The position numbers were made by a program, and so were the translations under genes. A DNA stretch of 64,000 bases from Phoebastria nigripes (Eukaryota > Chordata > Aves > Procellariiformes > Diomedeidae), in assembly GCA_035582835.1 (NCBI GenBank), contig JAYKAV010000474.1:25943-89942 (forward strand). The letters are read 5' to 3'. This document shows, one piece after another, positions 47,616-59,915 of the stretch (positions within the stretch are counted from its first letter, which is position 1; the number at the start of each line of letters is the position of its first letter). The notes under the pieces are model-generated. The model worked only from the letters and a program-made list of their open reading frames with translations. It was not told the origin of the DNA and did no database searches.

Positions 47616-50600
47616 GGGAGTGTTTATATATCTTTGAAAGCCCTAATACTGCAAATCTATTTTTTAACAATTTGATACAGGAAATTTAGACACAAACCAC
47701 NGACCATTTCTAATTCCACTTCCAACCATGGGACCTACATCAGTATCTAGTCAAACAGTCAATATCTTTATTTAAGCCAATGCTTAAGAGCTTATTTGTT
47801 TCTTGCAGCCTAATTCTGTCTATTTAGACAGGCCAGGAAGGATTGTATAGGATGACAGACAAAGAGCTGCTCTGCTTTCTCGTTCTGCTGAGGCACTTCC
47901 AGTGGAGAAATTTAGGTCATGTAGGAGAAGAGGTAATTGCTGTGATGTGTGTCAACAGCCTTTCCCGTACCCATTACAGTGGTTAGTACACAATGATGTC
48001 AGCCATTCGCCTCTGGATAATTACAGCCCTCAAGGAAGAAGAGACAACCCAGCAGTCAGAGACTTATTCCATGATACTTAGGGGTTATGTAGATACTTGA
48101 GAGTGTGTATGATGAATTGAGTGTGTATGACCATGATGACCACATGATCTGGGGAAATGTATCAATTGTGCCTGTTTCCAGTTTATTTTATTCAGTTTTG
48201 TTTTATTCACATTCTTATTTAGTTTGATCTCAAAGTACTTTGTAGTTTGTTTGCTTGTTTGTTCCTGTGTTTTCTATGCAAATTACATTAAAGGCTAAAG
48301 ATCTGAATTAGANTCACCAAGATTTAACCTTTGATGGCTCAGCATTTGGAAAGCANGATGCATTTTTTCATCAAGCAATGTACACATCTAGTAACTGAGA
48401 GGCAATCACATGCTATTTTTAAATGGATATGCATTCTGTGAAAACAGTTTTCACAGACACACAGCTTTAACGTCCACCATGTTATCTGGCCATGAAAGCT
48501 CCAACCCTGAACAGTTTGCTTCTAAATTATGATGCTTCTTACACTGAAGTAATGTTTTTGGATGATCTGGTAATACAGCGGCTGTTGCAAAGTGGGTATT
48601 AATGCCTCTGGAGAGTGGCGGCTAACTTATTTCACCTGGAAAACAAGGAAAGACAACCTTTATTTCCCAGCATAGCTTATAGATTTCAGTTTGGAAAGAA
48701 AAATAGTTAACATGCTTTTCAGGTCTAAACTGGAAGAAGAGATTAAATGTACTGTACCTATGTAACTAAAAACCCTGTAAGCAAAAGCAAAAATATTTTC
48801 TCTCATTCATATTACCATATGCGCTATTGGAGAACAGATGCTCTTCTAAGTATAGCAGTGATTAAACTGAATTCTTATTTACTGTGCTGACCTTTCTTTG
48901 AATTTCTTTTTGAAGATAGTTTTCTAGTTTTAGCATAAATTTTAACTTACTCTAGAGATAGCAGTAGATGATGACATTTCTGTTTGTGGTAAAGCCTAAA
49001 CTTTTCATTGAGCTCTGTGATTTTTTTGATTAGTTGTTAAGTTATTCAGGTGATATTGAAATAAACCTCATATTTGTTCTTGAGTCAGTATATTTTTTTT
49101 TTTTACAATTGTATGTATATAAAGATTGATAGTCTCCTTAGAGTAAAGATTAACATTCTTCCCATTTTACTGAATAATGAAGAAATCAGCCATTTAGAAA
49201 TAGCTGCAATTAGTTTTTCAGGCATATTTTAAAATAATTGTCACATCCTCATGGATTATGGCTACAATTAAAGATGAAAACTATTTTTATAATGGTGCAC
49301 TCTGTTATGAACAATGTCAATATTTTTACTCGGAGGTAAAACTCCACATTTGTAGGAAAAGCATACCTTTTACCACAGTCCTTTGGATGCCAAACATGCT
49401 TCTTGGTGTGCATTAATACAGTTTTTTGCCTTTACATTTGGGGAAATAAATGGTGCTCATTCTGTCTTCTCTGTCTACTGTGAAGTGCATAAATAATACC
49501 ATCTATTCCAGTGCAGACCTTGCTAATAGTATGTGGCACAAGAAAGATATGGGGCGGGAGGGGAGTCCTTGTGCTGTCTCTTACTTTGTTGTAAGACCTT
49601 TTACAAACTTTCAGAACAAAACCAGTAAGGAATACTGTAGCCCAATAATTTATTGCAGGATAGCAGGCATTGATCTGCTAGGCATATGTGTGCAGGTTTT
49701 TTCGTTGCTGCAGTGAGTTGTGTGCGNTCTTTTTTATAAATCTCTCAAAGGCTAGTCACTTTTTACTTAGAAATGGTTACAGTCTTTACTAATTTTGTAG
49801 AAATGAAAGTCTCTGAGACAATGTGCTCTACTCCAGCTAAAATTACAAGGTTGTTCAGCAGGGGACAAAAAAGCCAACTAACCATCAATAGAAAAATATC
49901 ACTTACTATACTTACTGTCAATAACATAGCAGGAAATAAGAAATAAAGAAGCAAGAGAACGCCAAAATGCAAAAGCAGCAAAAATTTCATGATAAACCAA
50001 AATTTTAAGTGGCAGAAATATGGTCAGGAATAATATTTATCTAATTACTCTAGGCAAAAACATGTAACTTTAAATGTTGTTGCAGGTGAATAGTCGGTTC
50101 TTAGTAACTTCCTCTGCTTGCTGGTCTTTGAGAAGATTTCAGACACTAAGCCATGTTTGATGAAAAGGTATACATCAAGCTCAGTGAGATGGAGCCAGAG
50201 AAAAAGCCACATGAACCACAAGACTAGCTGTTAAAGCGGAATAATTATTGAAGAGAAATATCCAAAGAAGAAACAATGGCTGACACCAAATGTGCTCTCC
50301 TCCCATGAAGGTCTTCTGACAAACTGCCTTTGACAACATAGTCTCTGTAAAAAGATGTGATACATGAGTTTCTTGTCCCTGGGCCAAAACAGTAGGGCTG
50401 CTCTCAGGACCAATGTTTTGCATTATTTCTTTCCCAGTTGTAAATTTTCAGACATTGTATCACAGGAACAGCAGCAATAGTCCAACAGCCAAAGATTGTT
50501 GCAGAGTGAGGAAAATGAAAGCAGATAGCGACAGCATACTTCAGAAACAGTACTGAATTTATGTATTGGGTGCCAACTAGTTGTTTAATATGTATCAACA

Positions 50601-51947
50601 CTGAACAATACTAGACTTTTCAGTTTGTTTTTTTTCTTTTATTGTGAAAAATAGAAAATTTTCCTCAGAAGGTTCAAATTAATTTTGAACTTCTTTAAAA
50701 CAAAAGAAATAGACTAGATTAGGTTTATTGTAAAAGTTTGGTCAAAAATTATTCTTGTGACTCTTTCTGAACGCTTACTATTCCAGACTGATTTTATGGT
50801 GTGATAGTCTTCACCTTCTTTTCTTTTCCCCTCTACTGCCTCTTAATTTCTCTCTGTTCCACAGAGAGACTTAAATTAGCAGTGGTTTTTTTTCCGCTGG
50901 AAATTATTAAGTTTATCACTTCCTGCTAACATTCCCTCTCTTTCACAGCTTGCAACTACATTTGCTGTCATTTACTGTGAAAAATAGGTAAACTCTGAAC
51001 AACTATCCTCAACATTCAACTTTAGAATTTGCTACTTCTGTTTTGGAGAAGGCCCTGTACTACAGAAACCTTGCTGATTTTTTCCATCTCTGTTACTTTT
51101 TGCATCTTCTGCACAGGAAAAAAACCCACACATGAATATCATTCTTCATTTAAAACATTATTACTCACCTATTTAAAGTTTAAGCATCCNCTGAATGTTT
51201 TACTAAATCAGGAATTGACTATATTGTGTTTATTCAATAAAAAATGCAATCCTTCTTGACATTTAACCAAATAAAACTCTCTGATTTGATTTTGCAGAGT
51301 AGTTTTTCCTCTGGTGGTACCAAAATAACAGCGAGAATTTTACAAGATGATTCTTAGTGTATTATCTTGACAATTATAATGTAATTTTGATCAAAAATAG
51401 TCTATACCTTAAATTCACTATGTNAACCTGAAAGTTCTCAAGTAGTTTTGAAGAAAAGCTGTTACAAAATGTGGAATATGAACTCTATTATTCCACACTG
51501 TAAGCTATGTGAATAAAAGCAATTCATTAATTAAAAGAATTAATTTCTTACTCTTATACTGATGCGTTAATGTTGCTGGATTTGCCTTTTTTTTTTTTTT
51601 TTTCAGTCTAAAACCTCTTACTAGGAAAGCATACTTCAAATGAAAGACAAGATTTCTTCTTTACTAGCATTAAACAGGGAAAAAAAAAGACAATAACATC
51701 AAACCCAGAATAATGTTCACAAACAAAATAATACACAGTAGAGCCACAGAAAAAAAGTTTTCTTATAAGGAGCTATTTTTCTTGGCTTATATATACATAG
51801 ACACACAGGTACAAACTTATATTATGTTTTCAGGATTATTGTACTATTTCTGTGTACTTTGATACCAAGAAATCTAAAGCATAAATTTCTAATTCTATTG
51901 AAATCTTATTTTTATTACATTGATAAAAAAAGACCCAGCTGATGGAC
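47616..51947. other. Non-coding DNA, no feature recognised
   Basis: AT-rich sequence with poly-T runs at 49,090-49,102 and 51,587-51,603 and open frames of at most 88 codons lacking domains. No RNA gene or repeat family is recognised. The last five bases (51,943-51,947, TGGAC) are the target duplication of the next LTR. Confidence 0.55.
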
Positions 51948-52101
51948 TGTCGTGGTTTAACCTGGCAGGCAGCCAAACACCACACAGACGCTCGCTCACT
52001 CCTCCCTCCCCTCAGTGGGATGGGGGAGAGAACTGGGGAAAAAAAAGTAAAATTCATGGATTGAGATAAAAACAGTTTAATTAAACAGAAAAGGAAGGGA
52101 A

Positions 52102-52131
<30 letters not shown>
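52102..52131. repeat. (AAT)n tract inside LTR copy 2
   Basis: About ten uninterrupted AAT units sit in the transcribed part of the LTR, at the place where copy 1 has an interrupted tract. Confidence 0.9.
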
Positions 52132-52133
<2 letters not shown>

Positions 52134-52229
52134 TAGAGTATACAAAATGAGTGATGCACAATGCAATTGCTCACCACCCACTGAGCGATACCCAAGCAGC
52201 GATCGCTACTTCCTGGACCATGCCTCCTA

Positions 52230-52275
52230 TTTATATACTGAGCATGACATCACATGGTATGGAATACCCCATTGG
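52230..52275 (-). promoter_or_regulatory. LTR promoter block: CCAAT box, CRE-like site, TATA box (copy 2)
   Basis: On the minus strand, CCAAT (52,271-52,275), TGATGTCA (52,245-52,252) and TATATAAA (52,230-52,237) keep exactly the spacing of copy 1. The promoter would drive transcription towards lower coordinates. Preservation is seen; activity is inferred. Confidence 0.6.
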
Positions 52276-53641
52276 CCAGTTGGGCTAGCTGTCCCGGCTA
52301 TGCTCCCTCCCAGCTTCTTGTGCACCTGGCAGAGCATGGGAAGCTGAAAAGTCCTTGACTAGTAGACTACTTAGCAACAACTGAAAACATCAGTGTCTTA
52401 TCAACATTCTCGTCATACTAAATCCAAAACACAGCACTAGGAAGAAAATTAACTCTATCCCAGCCGAAACCAGGACATGGACTGAAAGTCAAAAACAGTA
52501 TCCACATATTATCTTGGAAGAATCATGCTTCCCCTAGACTAACTCAAACTTCAAGGAAATGAAGAAACTTTTACTCCTTCTGGGATATTCTTACGTCTGT
52601 AGGATGTTTTTTCTCTTTCTGTGCAAAGCATTGCATTTAGACTGTATCATGTGAATTTGACTAGTTTTCTTGGATGATTAAGAATTAACTCAAACTTCTG
52701 TTCCATAGACAGAGTCCACTTGTTCCACTAATTCTGCATGAAATTTCATAAACAATAACCAGACCTCAGTTCATAACTCTTGAAATGAGACTATCTAGTA
52801 AATTTACATAGGCTTAAAAGAAAAGTTTTGGTTTATTTTAATGTAACAAAACAAATTTCATATGAGGTGTTCTGCTGACTAATGAAAACCATAATATTAA
52901 CACTTGTAACAATGTTGTAAAATGTAGTCACTTATTTCTTATTCTATGAAACACTACTAAACTGAGATGCTTATAAAAAAATGTTGTTAATTTTATGATC
53001 TCTAATTGCATAGGAAAATGTACTGGAGTCTACTAACATAAAGGATAACTTAAATACTATACGTGACATGAGGATATTTGCAATGTAAGATGTTGTAAGA
53101 TGTTATAACATAATGTAAAATCTCCCAAATGTTATGTCAAAAACCATAGCTTTGTGAGCCATATCACAAGGGTAACTGTATTAACCTTTAGAAATACAAG
53201 TATTGTGCAGTCATTTAACCACATGATTTGTATGACTCACGAAGCTAAAATCTTGCTCAACAATTTTGCAAGTATACCCACAAACACATTTTTCAACTGG
53301 GGAAAGTGTCCTCAACAGAAGCAAGGCGGGAAGTAAAGGAACAAGATTAGCATGAGTATTGCATCTGCCTCCATTATATATTTTATTTCTCTTTTGCGGG
53401 TGAAGATATTAAGACCCTGCTTTTTAATTTATTTAAATATGAACTATATGCAGACAGGGTTAATTGAGACATATGTTTGCTACACTGACTACATTTTATG
53501 ACTTATGATCAATACCTATAAGGTACNAGTCAGCCTAAATCCTGAACTAAATCCCTGATGACAAAACATCTAAGGGAAGAGGAGGTGATAACACAGAGAG
53601 TTTTAACTTTACTTTCACAAGGAAGCTTGTGCAGAGATAGA

Positions 53642-53660
53642 GTATCTATCTATCTATCTA
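53642..53660. repeat. (ATCT)n microsatellite
   Basis: Four to five TATC units in a row. It is short and uninterrupted. Confidence 0.9.
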
Positions 53661-54647
53661 AAAGCAAGAGGATGTGGTCAGGTCCCAGTCTGTGAAGACT
53701 CAGCACTTTCCCTTAGCGGTTCCTGTGGATTGAGTTTCCAGGGCAGGGTAGCTAGGGAAGTTAGCAACATCCATGTGCAGGTGAACCCTAGTGCAATGCT
53801 GACTGCAATCTGGTAACTGAAAGGTGTAATTTAGATCTATACCAACTTCAAGTATTTTTTACCTACTGCCTCAAGCAAAACTACTGAATTTGCCTCAAGT
53901 TTCCATGACGATTGCATGCAAAGCTGTATTTCTCCTGTCTTATGACACCTTCCTCACAAAATGTCCATTTTTACTGTTCCCTCCAAGTCAGCTCATATGC
54001 ACACTGTCTGCGTGATTAAGCACAGGAGAGATAATCAAATTCTGAACTTTGACACTCTTCTTATTTATTGTACATTTCTTGGCATATTATCTAGGATTAG
54101 GCTTAGACTGCCAACTGCATAGGACAGCAACATGAAAAGATATTTGGACTTAGCTACACATTTACTTCTCCACTTACTTATTGCATAGTCATTGCAGTTC
54201 ATACACTTAAATAAATTAAAACCTGCATTGACAAAGTTCTAGCTTAAAAAATAGTTACCTTCAATTTGTAATAGCCCTTCCTGATATATCTTAAAGACCA
54301 CTTGTAACACTCAGAATGACCACTGTGCCTTTACTGTGCTTCACGTTTAGTCTCTCTCTGCTGTATCAGCTTCTATACTTTTATCACTTTTTCCTGTAGT
54401 CTCAATATCAGCTGTTGCCAGGGTTAAAACTGCAACCCTTTTTGCTGTACTTCCTACGTTCTGAACACTGACGTATGCTCTATTCCTCTTTGTTTATCTA
54501 AGTTCAGGACCTTGATCACTGCTATTGGTGTACAGTACTCTCAATGCTTATATTGTTTCAAATCTTCATTTAGAATTTATGTATGCCTGATTTCAACCTT
54601 TTATGTCTACTGTATTGGTACAATACCAAGATATTTTAACATATGCA

Positions 54648-54702
54648 TTCCATATTTTTTCTATTTTTAATATTTTTTCTATTCCATATTTTTTCTATTT
54701 AT
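54648..54702. repeat. AT-rich tandem patch
   Basis: The word ATTTTTTCTATT occurs three times within 55 bases, two of the occurrences preceded by CCAT. It looks like slippage-type local duplication. Confidence 0.7.
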
Positions 54703-55448
54703 AATACTATAAGAAATAATAACTTCGCATAACTTCCCCAAGTAACAACTGGAATGGTTCTTCACTTTTGTAGAAACAAATGGCTATTTCTTTCATTCTG
54801 AAATTTTTAATTAAATTTTTTTGGACAAAATTTTTAGATGTTATTGACTCGTTCCAGTAGAAGGAAGGAGGAGAATTTTCCATGTTGCACACACTTTTTC
54901 AGATGTTAACTCCTTACCATCATGTAAAAATAGGAAAAACGATATCTCGCAAATTGTCATGGGATGGAAATCTGCCTCCAGCCATTATCAAACACTTTAA
55001 ACCCAAGTGTCTTAACTTTCTTTCTGTAATTGTTTTCCTTTAAGTAAAATATAAAGAAAGCAAGAAGCTTATCTCAAAAGCATGTGATTAATGAACTGAT
55101 TTGCTCAAATATGGTTTTCTAATGCTACCTTGTTTGCCTTATCATTCTTATTCACTATTCATGGAGGATATCAGTTCAGTTCTAATGCATCCTTTCCTTG
55201 CTTATCCATTTTACCATACCATTCCTTGACTCCATCTCCGTTACTGAAATCTAGTATCTCAACATCTAGTTGTCACTGTTTCTTTCTTCATTTACCCTCC
55301 TATTACAGTTCTTTCATCTTTTTTTTTCCTTATAGATTTTTCTGAGCCATCTGTTTTCTCCTGTTCTGGGCCTCCAGTGTACTAGTCCTACAGAATGCAG
55401 ATGGCTGATTTCATCTGTTGTCACTATTTTTAAAAGTAAAATACTCAC

Positions 55449-55727
55449 CAGCTGCCTCCGTGTGGGGAACCTTGATCTGAGGAGATTTGAAAAGGAGCCA
55501 GCAAAGGGACTGCGAGAAGGAATTGAGAGGACACAGCAGAAGTCCTGAGCCTTGTGAGGGCTCTTGTATGTCTTGCCACCTGTCTCGCCAGAGGGAGAGG
55601 GGATATTGTTGGCTCTGTACTCTCCTCCCAAGTAATGCAATAGCTGCTGGGATGCTCTGTGGTTCTTGTTGTCTGTGGTTTCTGCAACCTCCATGCCTGT
55701 AGTATTATTACAGGAGCAGTATTTATC
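55449..55727 (-). other. Exon-like segment with splice-site-like borders (unproven)
   Basis: On the minus strand, TTCCTTCTTGGCCTCTAG ends at 55,728. It is a fair polypyrimidine-plus-AG acceptor. CAGCTG followed by GTGAGTAT at 55,449/55,448 is a good donor. The enclosed 279 bases are exactly 93 codons, are GC-richer than their surroundings, and are open in two frames. One of them contains an ATG (55,694) that opens 126 codons running past the donor. Neither frame shows a domain I know; one is rich in S, R, T and P. Codon-like bias is not obvious. It could be an exon of a non-coding RNA or an unrecognised gene, an old repeat, or chance, since AG/GT pairs with short open frames are common. Confidence is low. 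Confidence 0.2.
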
Positions 55728-58700
55728 CTAGAGGCCAAGAAGGAATTATTCTCTTTAGGAGATACAAAGGCTGCATAGATCTTTTCTCACCTTATTGCCT
55801 CAGTTGGTCACAAGTAAGTTACTAAATTTAGGGCTTCAACTACTGAATAGAACATTTCCTTGAAAGTTTTAATTTCACAATTTTTTTTTTTTAGGGAGGA
55901 ATGTAAAATCACAGGATCAACTCCTAAATATAAAGGGACATAGGATGCTACGAGAGACATAGGCTGCAATAATCCTTCTTGCAGGATGTGGTTTGTGCTA
56001 AGCCAAAGGAGAGCCACTCGGACATATAGATTGCAAGTACTGTCTATAACTTCATAAAATTAATGTGATACTTCAAACCCATTTTCCAGATTTTCTACGT
56101 CCAAGGCAGTATACTCTATTTGTAATATGTATCTATTAACAACCTGTCATATGGTATCTAGCTATAATACGCTGTTGCCTAGACTTAAATTGCAAAAAAA
56201 GCCCCAAGCAACACATTATGATTTACTTATGGATTGCATCAAATCTGNAAGTAAAATTTAAAAAAATCATAGTAGTCTCCTCAGGTCCCAGTTTTACTAT
56301 CTAAACTTAATATTGGGATTCATGCTCAAATATTAGTATTTAGTACTGGAATTCATAGTATGGGAATTCATGCTCAAATACGTTCTCACTTTGCAATTCT
56401 TACCTCTCAAAGAGTGCTTAATAGCTATTTCAATATTAATAAAGACTAAATTTTGATGATTCTACAGCAAGTAGCCCATTGCTACTCTGAGAGCTGTTGG
56501 TTCCTCGGTCAAAATGTGCCCAAACACAGTGCTGCTGTATGTTAAAAAATATTCTTGTAAATCATTGTTATTAAACATTTATGGAATTAAATCCTTTGGA
56601 GTTACCTACATTTCACTGCTGAAGTGAAAGCCAACATAATTTGAATTGATGATGTAGTCCATTGTCTTTCAAATTCAAAGTAATTTTTGTTGTGCATTTC
56701 ACTTTTTCAGTTGATGACAAAGGACATTAAGTAAAGAAAAGTCTCATCTAGATTTACTGAGAAGCAACCTTGTGTTGTGAAAATAAATATATTTCAGTTT
56801 TTAAAGTCTGTTTAATTACCCAAATTCAAATAGAAAAGAACCCATTCTTCAATTTTATACCTAGTAATATGGTTTTTTAGACAATCCCTTTCAAATTACT
56901 TCTGTCTTCTGCAATTCTAGAAGAAAAATTATATACTGAATAGTTTAATTGAAAGGAAAGAAAGTAACAGGTTTTCATCTAAAAATAAAGTACTGGAAGC
57001 TGAGATGAAGCAATTTCAAGTTTTAAACATAAGCTAACCAACAATTTACAGAAAAAAATTCCCAGACTGCCTATTTCTTGGAGAAGGAAGTAACAACACC
57101 TATTTCATGAGAATAATCTGCCAAGGAACCTGTAAGTTCTGATGATTTTAGGTAGGAAAGAGAAGATAATTTTCCGAATCTGACAGTTATTACCGGACTT
57201 GTTAGCAATGTGATTTACCTGTAGGTTAAGCTGCTGGCAGACATTCCTTAGTAACTCGGCTATAAAACAGTAGGAAACTGATGCTTGATTAAAAAAAAAT
57301 GTAAANAGAATTTTTCAATCACTGACTTTGGGAAGACATTTATTATTTAGATGTTATTAGTTACAGTGCCTTGACACACTGCAGTACCTCTAACTATTAG
57401 AGAGGTTAATATGATGCTTTTACCAAGTTTGCTGTTGGCAGGTAAGCATTTCATTTAGACTCTGTAAGCATACCTAGAAATGNTGGAGATAACGCAAGCT
57501 AGTTTGAACAAGAAGTAGATTTTATACAATTTTTTACNCGCGGCCCTACCAAAGTTCAACTTGTGCATGTACAAAAGTCTTCAAATATTCCTGGTTTTGT
57601 AGGTCTCTCTTTCTTTTTTTTTGGTGAAGGATAAGCATTTACGTGTATAAATATTAGAATTTACATCCAAAAAACTCATTCGTTTTAAAGTTTCAAACAA
57701 GTTCTCATGTTTGCACCCCCAAACTTAAGCAACTTCACAGACTTTAGCCTATACATACNTCATGGTGAGTTTAACATATCTTTCGTCATGTACCTTTGTT
57801 AGTCATGTACTATGTTTTAATGGACAGATTTTGTGATGATAACATATATTCTGTTTTCAAAAGGACTAACAAGTCCTTTTGGAAAAAAAAGATGCAGCCG
57901 GGATTCTGCTTTTCCACAGAAATCGCCCTTTTGTTTACGTGGAGTATCAAAGTAGACAGAGTATTCTTGTCCACTGACCATAACAACTGACAACTAACAA
58001 CATCACAATGAAGTGGGATGACAGAGGTGAAACATCAGAAAAAAAAAAAAAAAAGATTTTGTCAGTGGATTTGCATACACGTAGACATGTGCGTCAGGCC
58101 CTTATCCATTTTACATCATCTTGTCACATAAATCTGTNGCATTGATTCTGCCAGAAGAACCATTCTGATTTGCAGATGCAGACACAGTTCGCTAAACTCT
58201 GCTAACATTTGCCTGAGGGACAGATGGAAGAATGCAGAGGCCACCTGAGCAGTCCTCAAGAAGGTAAAATTAAATCTTAGATTGAANGCTATCTTATCAT
58301 TAATTTATTTATGAGTAAAGGCAAACTACAGGCAGGCTTCCCCATACCTAGTATGCGGAGCTCATTGTGAAACTTACTATAGCTTCTGTCTCCCAGCAGT
58401 TTGTGTTCTAAGTCCTTTCAGTTGGGTAAAACAAATTTTGGTGATCAGCGTACAGCATAACCACTGAGAGACTGGCTCTACCTTACTGTTATATTGTCTG
58501 AGGTAAGACATGCTAGAAGAGTTTGAACCATGTGTGCACTACAGTTACTATAAGTAACACATTCATATCTATAAACTATTACTGGTGGCAGCAGCTTCAC
58601 CATGGCAAAAGCATTTTTGCTCAAGAATGCATCTAGAATACTAGATAATACAGACGAGGCCAGAACTTGAGTACTGCATGAACCTGAATTATTGTTTTTC

Positions 58701-59254
58701 TTCTGAATGAAGAGAGCACCACAGCATGAAGCAGNGGGTTTGACGTTGTGGCCTTAGGAGCTTTTCTGATTCCTACTCCAAAATCTTTGTCTAATCCCTT
58801 TGTTTTTCAGGCTTTCTTCAGCACATAGTTTTAGAAATATATAATTCCTATGCTATATATATATAGGATGCATTATATAAAACTTCCCTTTTTAAATACT
58901 GTCAGGAACAGGAAGCACAGCCTCCTTGTGGCAGAGGAAAATGCATATATAGTTATTTGTGTGCTTTGAAGAGCTGTTCAATAGAGCTGCTGGATCAAAA
59001 GGCAGTTCAAGGCAAGAACTGATTGCAGCAAATCTGGAACTGATACTTTAGAATGTCAAGCTAGAGAAATTTTCTCTATGAAAGGTGGTTTAAAATGAAT
59101 TAACGAGAAAATTTCATTACCACTAGTGAAGGAGAAAGGCACTGTTGGCAAACNTCTGAGCCTCATTATTACAAACATGGAAGCAGAAGTCAGGGTGTTC
59201 TTTTAGGAATTAGCTATTAAACCCATCATCTGTAGATTACAGCACATTGTCAAA

Positions 59255-59915
59255 TGAGTAATAGTGAATTGGCTAAAAAACTGGAGGAAATCCAAGGCAC
59301 CAATGGCTTTCTGTCAAGCTGTCAAGATACTTAACGCGGAATTTTGCAAAGGTCTGCCTGGGGTCTGTTTCTGTTCAATATTTTCATCAGTAGCTTGGAT
59401 GGATGGAATAAAGGAAATGCATGCAGAAGAAACAAAGCTGGGAGGAACTATTAATTTTCTGGAAAACAGAATCTGAATAAGATATGATAAATTAAATAAA
59501 CTTTGATCCACAAAATTACTTTTGATAAAAACAAGTATAAAGTGCTACACGTTGTATGGAAAATCAAATGCACAGATACTAAATTAAAACTTGGGTAGAC
59601 AGCAACATTGCAGATAAAAAGGTTTGGGGGTTTGAGTGGATCAAAGTCCTTGAATATGAGTCAACAATGTGGTGCTGCNGTAAAAAAGACTAACCTCGGA
59701 TTCATTAAAAAAAAATTCCTTGTATGACAAAAAGCAGGGAGCTGAATGGTTCCATTCAGCTTGTCTCTGCTGAAGCATGGGACACTACGTTCACTTTCCA
59801 GTGAATAAAGAGGCAGAGAAATCTGAGACAATCCATGGGAAGGCAGTAAGACATGAGAAAATTAGAAAACATGAGGAGGGAAAAAAAAGGAGATTGAGAA
59901 GACATCTGACAGTTG
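59255..59915 (+). mobile_element. Ancient, heavily decayed CR1-type LINE fragment
   Basis: The order of CR1 landmarks is preserved although no frame is open. TGAATTGGCTAAAAAACTGG (NWL region) starts at 59,265. GGTCTGTTTCTGTTCAATAT, then TTTCATCAG (the GPVLFNIFI(N) region), is at 59,363-59,391. ACAAAGCTGGGAGGAACTAT (the DTKLGG region) is at 59,433. TATAAAGTGCTACACGTTGT (the CKVLHL region) is at 59,536. AAAAAGGTTTGGGGGTTTGA (the KDLGVLV region) is at 59,616. GAGTCAACAATGTGGTGCTG (the MSQQCA region) is at 59,658, and GGAGATTGAGAAGACATCTG (the RRLRGDL region) is at 59,889. The catalytic FADD codons have decayed to unrelated ones. It is much older than the CR1 copies at 20.4 and 33.8 kb, and its ends are approximate. 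Confidence 0.65.

Larger units (their letters stand above)
51948..52477 (-). mobile_element. Complete solo LTR of the same ERVL-like family (copy 2)
   Basis: The minus strand starts TGTCCTGGTTTCGGCTGGGA (at 52,477) and ends TTAAACCACGACA (at 51,948). It is flanked by a perfect 5-bp duplication TGGAC (51,943-51,947 and 52,478-52,482). It keeps the CCAAT/CRE-like/TATA block, an ATTAAA polyadenylation hexamer (minus strand of 52,076-52,081) and a pure AAT tract. No internal retroviral sequence is adjacent. The ungapped 331-base match to copy 1 shows it was amplified from nearly the same source. Because the target sites differ, the two are independent insertions and not the two ends of one 51-kb provirus. 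Confidence 0.92.
52478..59254. other. Non-coding DNA with one weak exon candidate
   Basis: No recognisable gene. It contains an ATCT tetranucleotide repeat (53,642-53,660), a TATTTTTTCTAT tandem patch (54,648-54,702), a 48-bp-spaced duplication around GGGATTCATGCTCAAATA (56,314-56,380), a poly-A run (58,039-58,054) and the minus-strand exon-like segment at 55,449-55,727 described separately. Ns become frequent again after 57,300. Confidence 0.55.

Noticed and set aside
149..52477. The two full LTRs as the two ends of one large provirus
   Set aside because: They are 51 kb apart, each has its own, different 5-bp target duplication, and the DNA between carries no gag, pol or env sequence.
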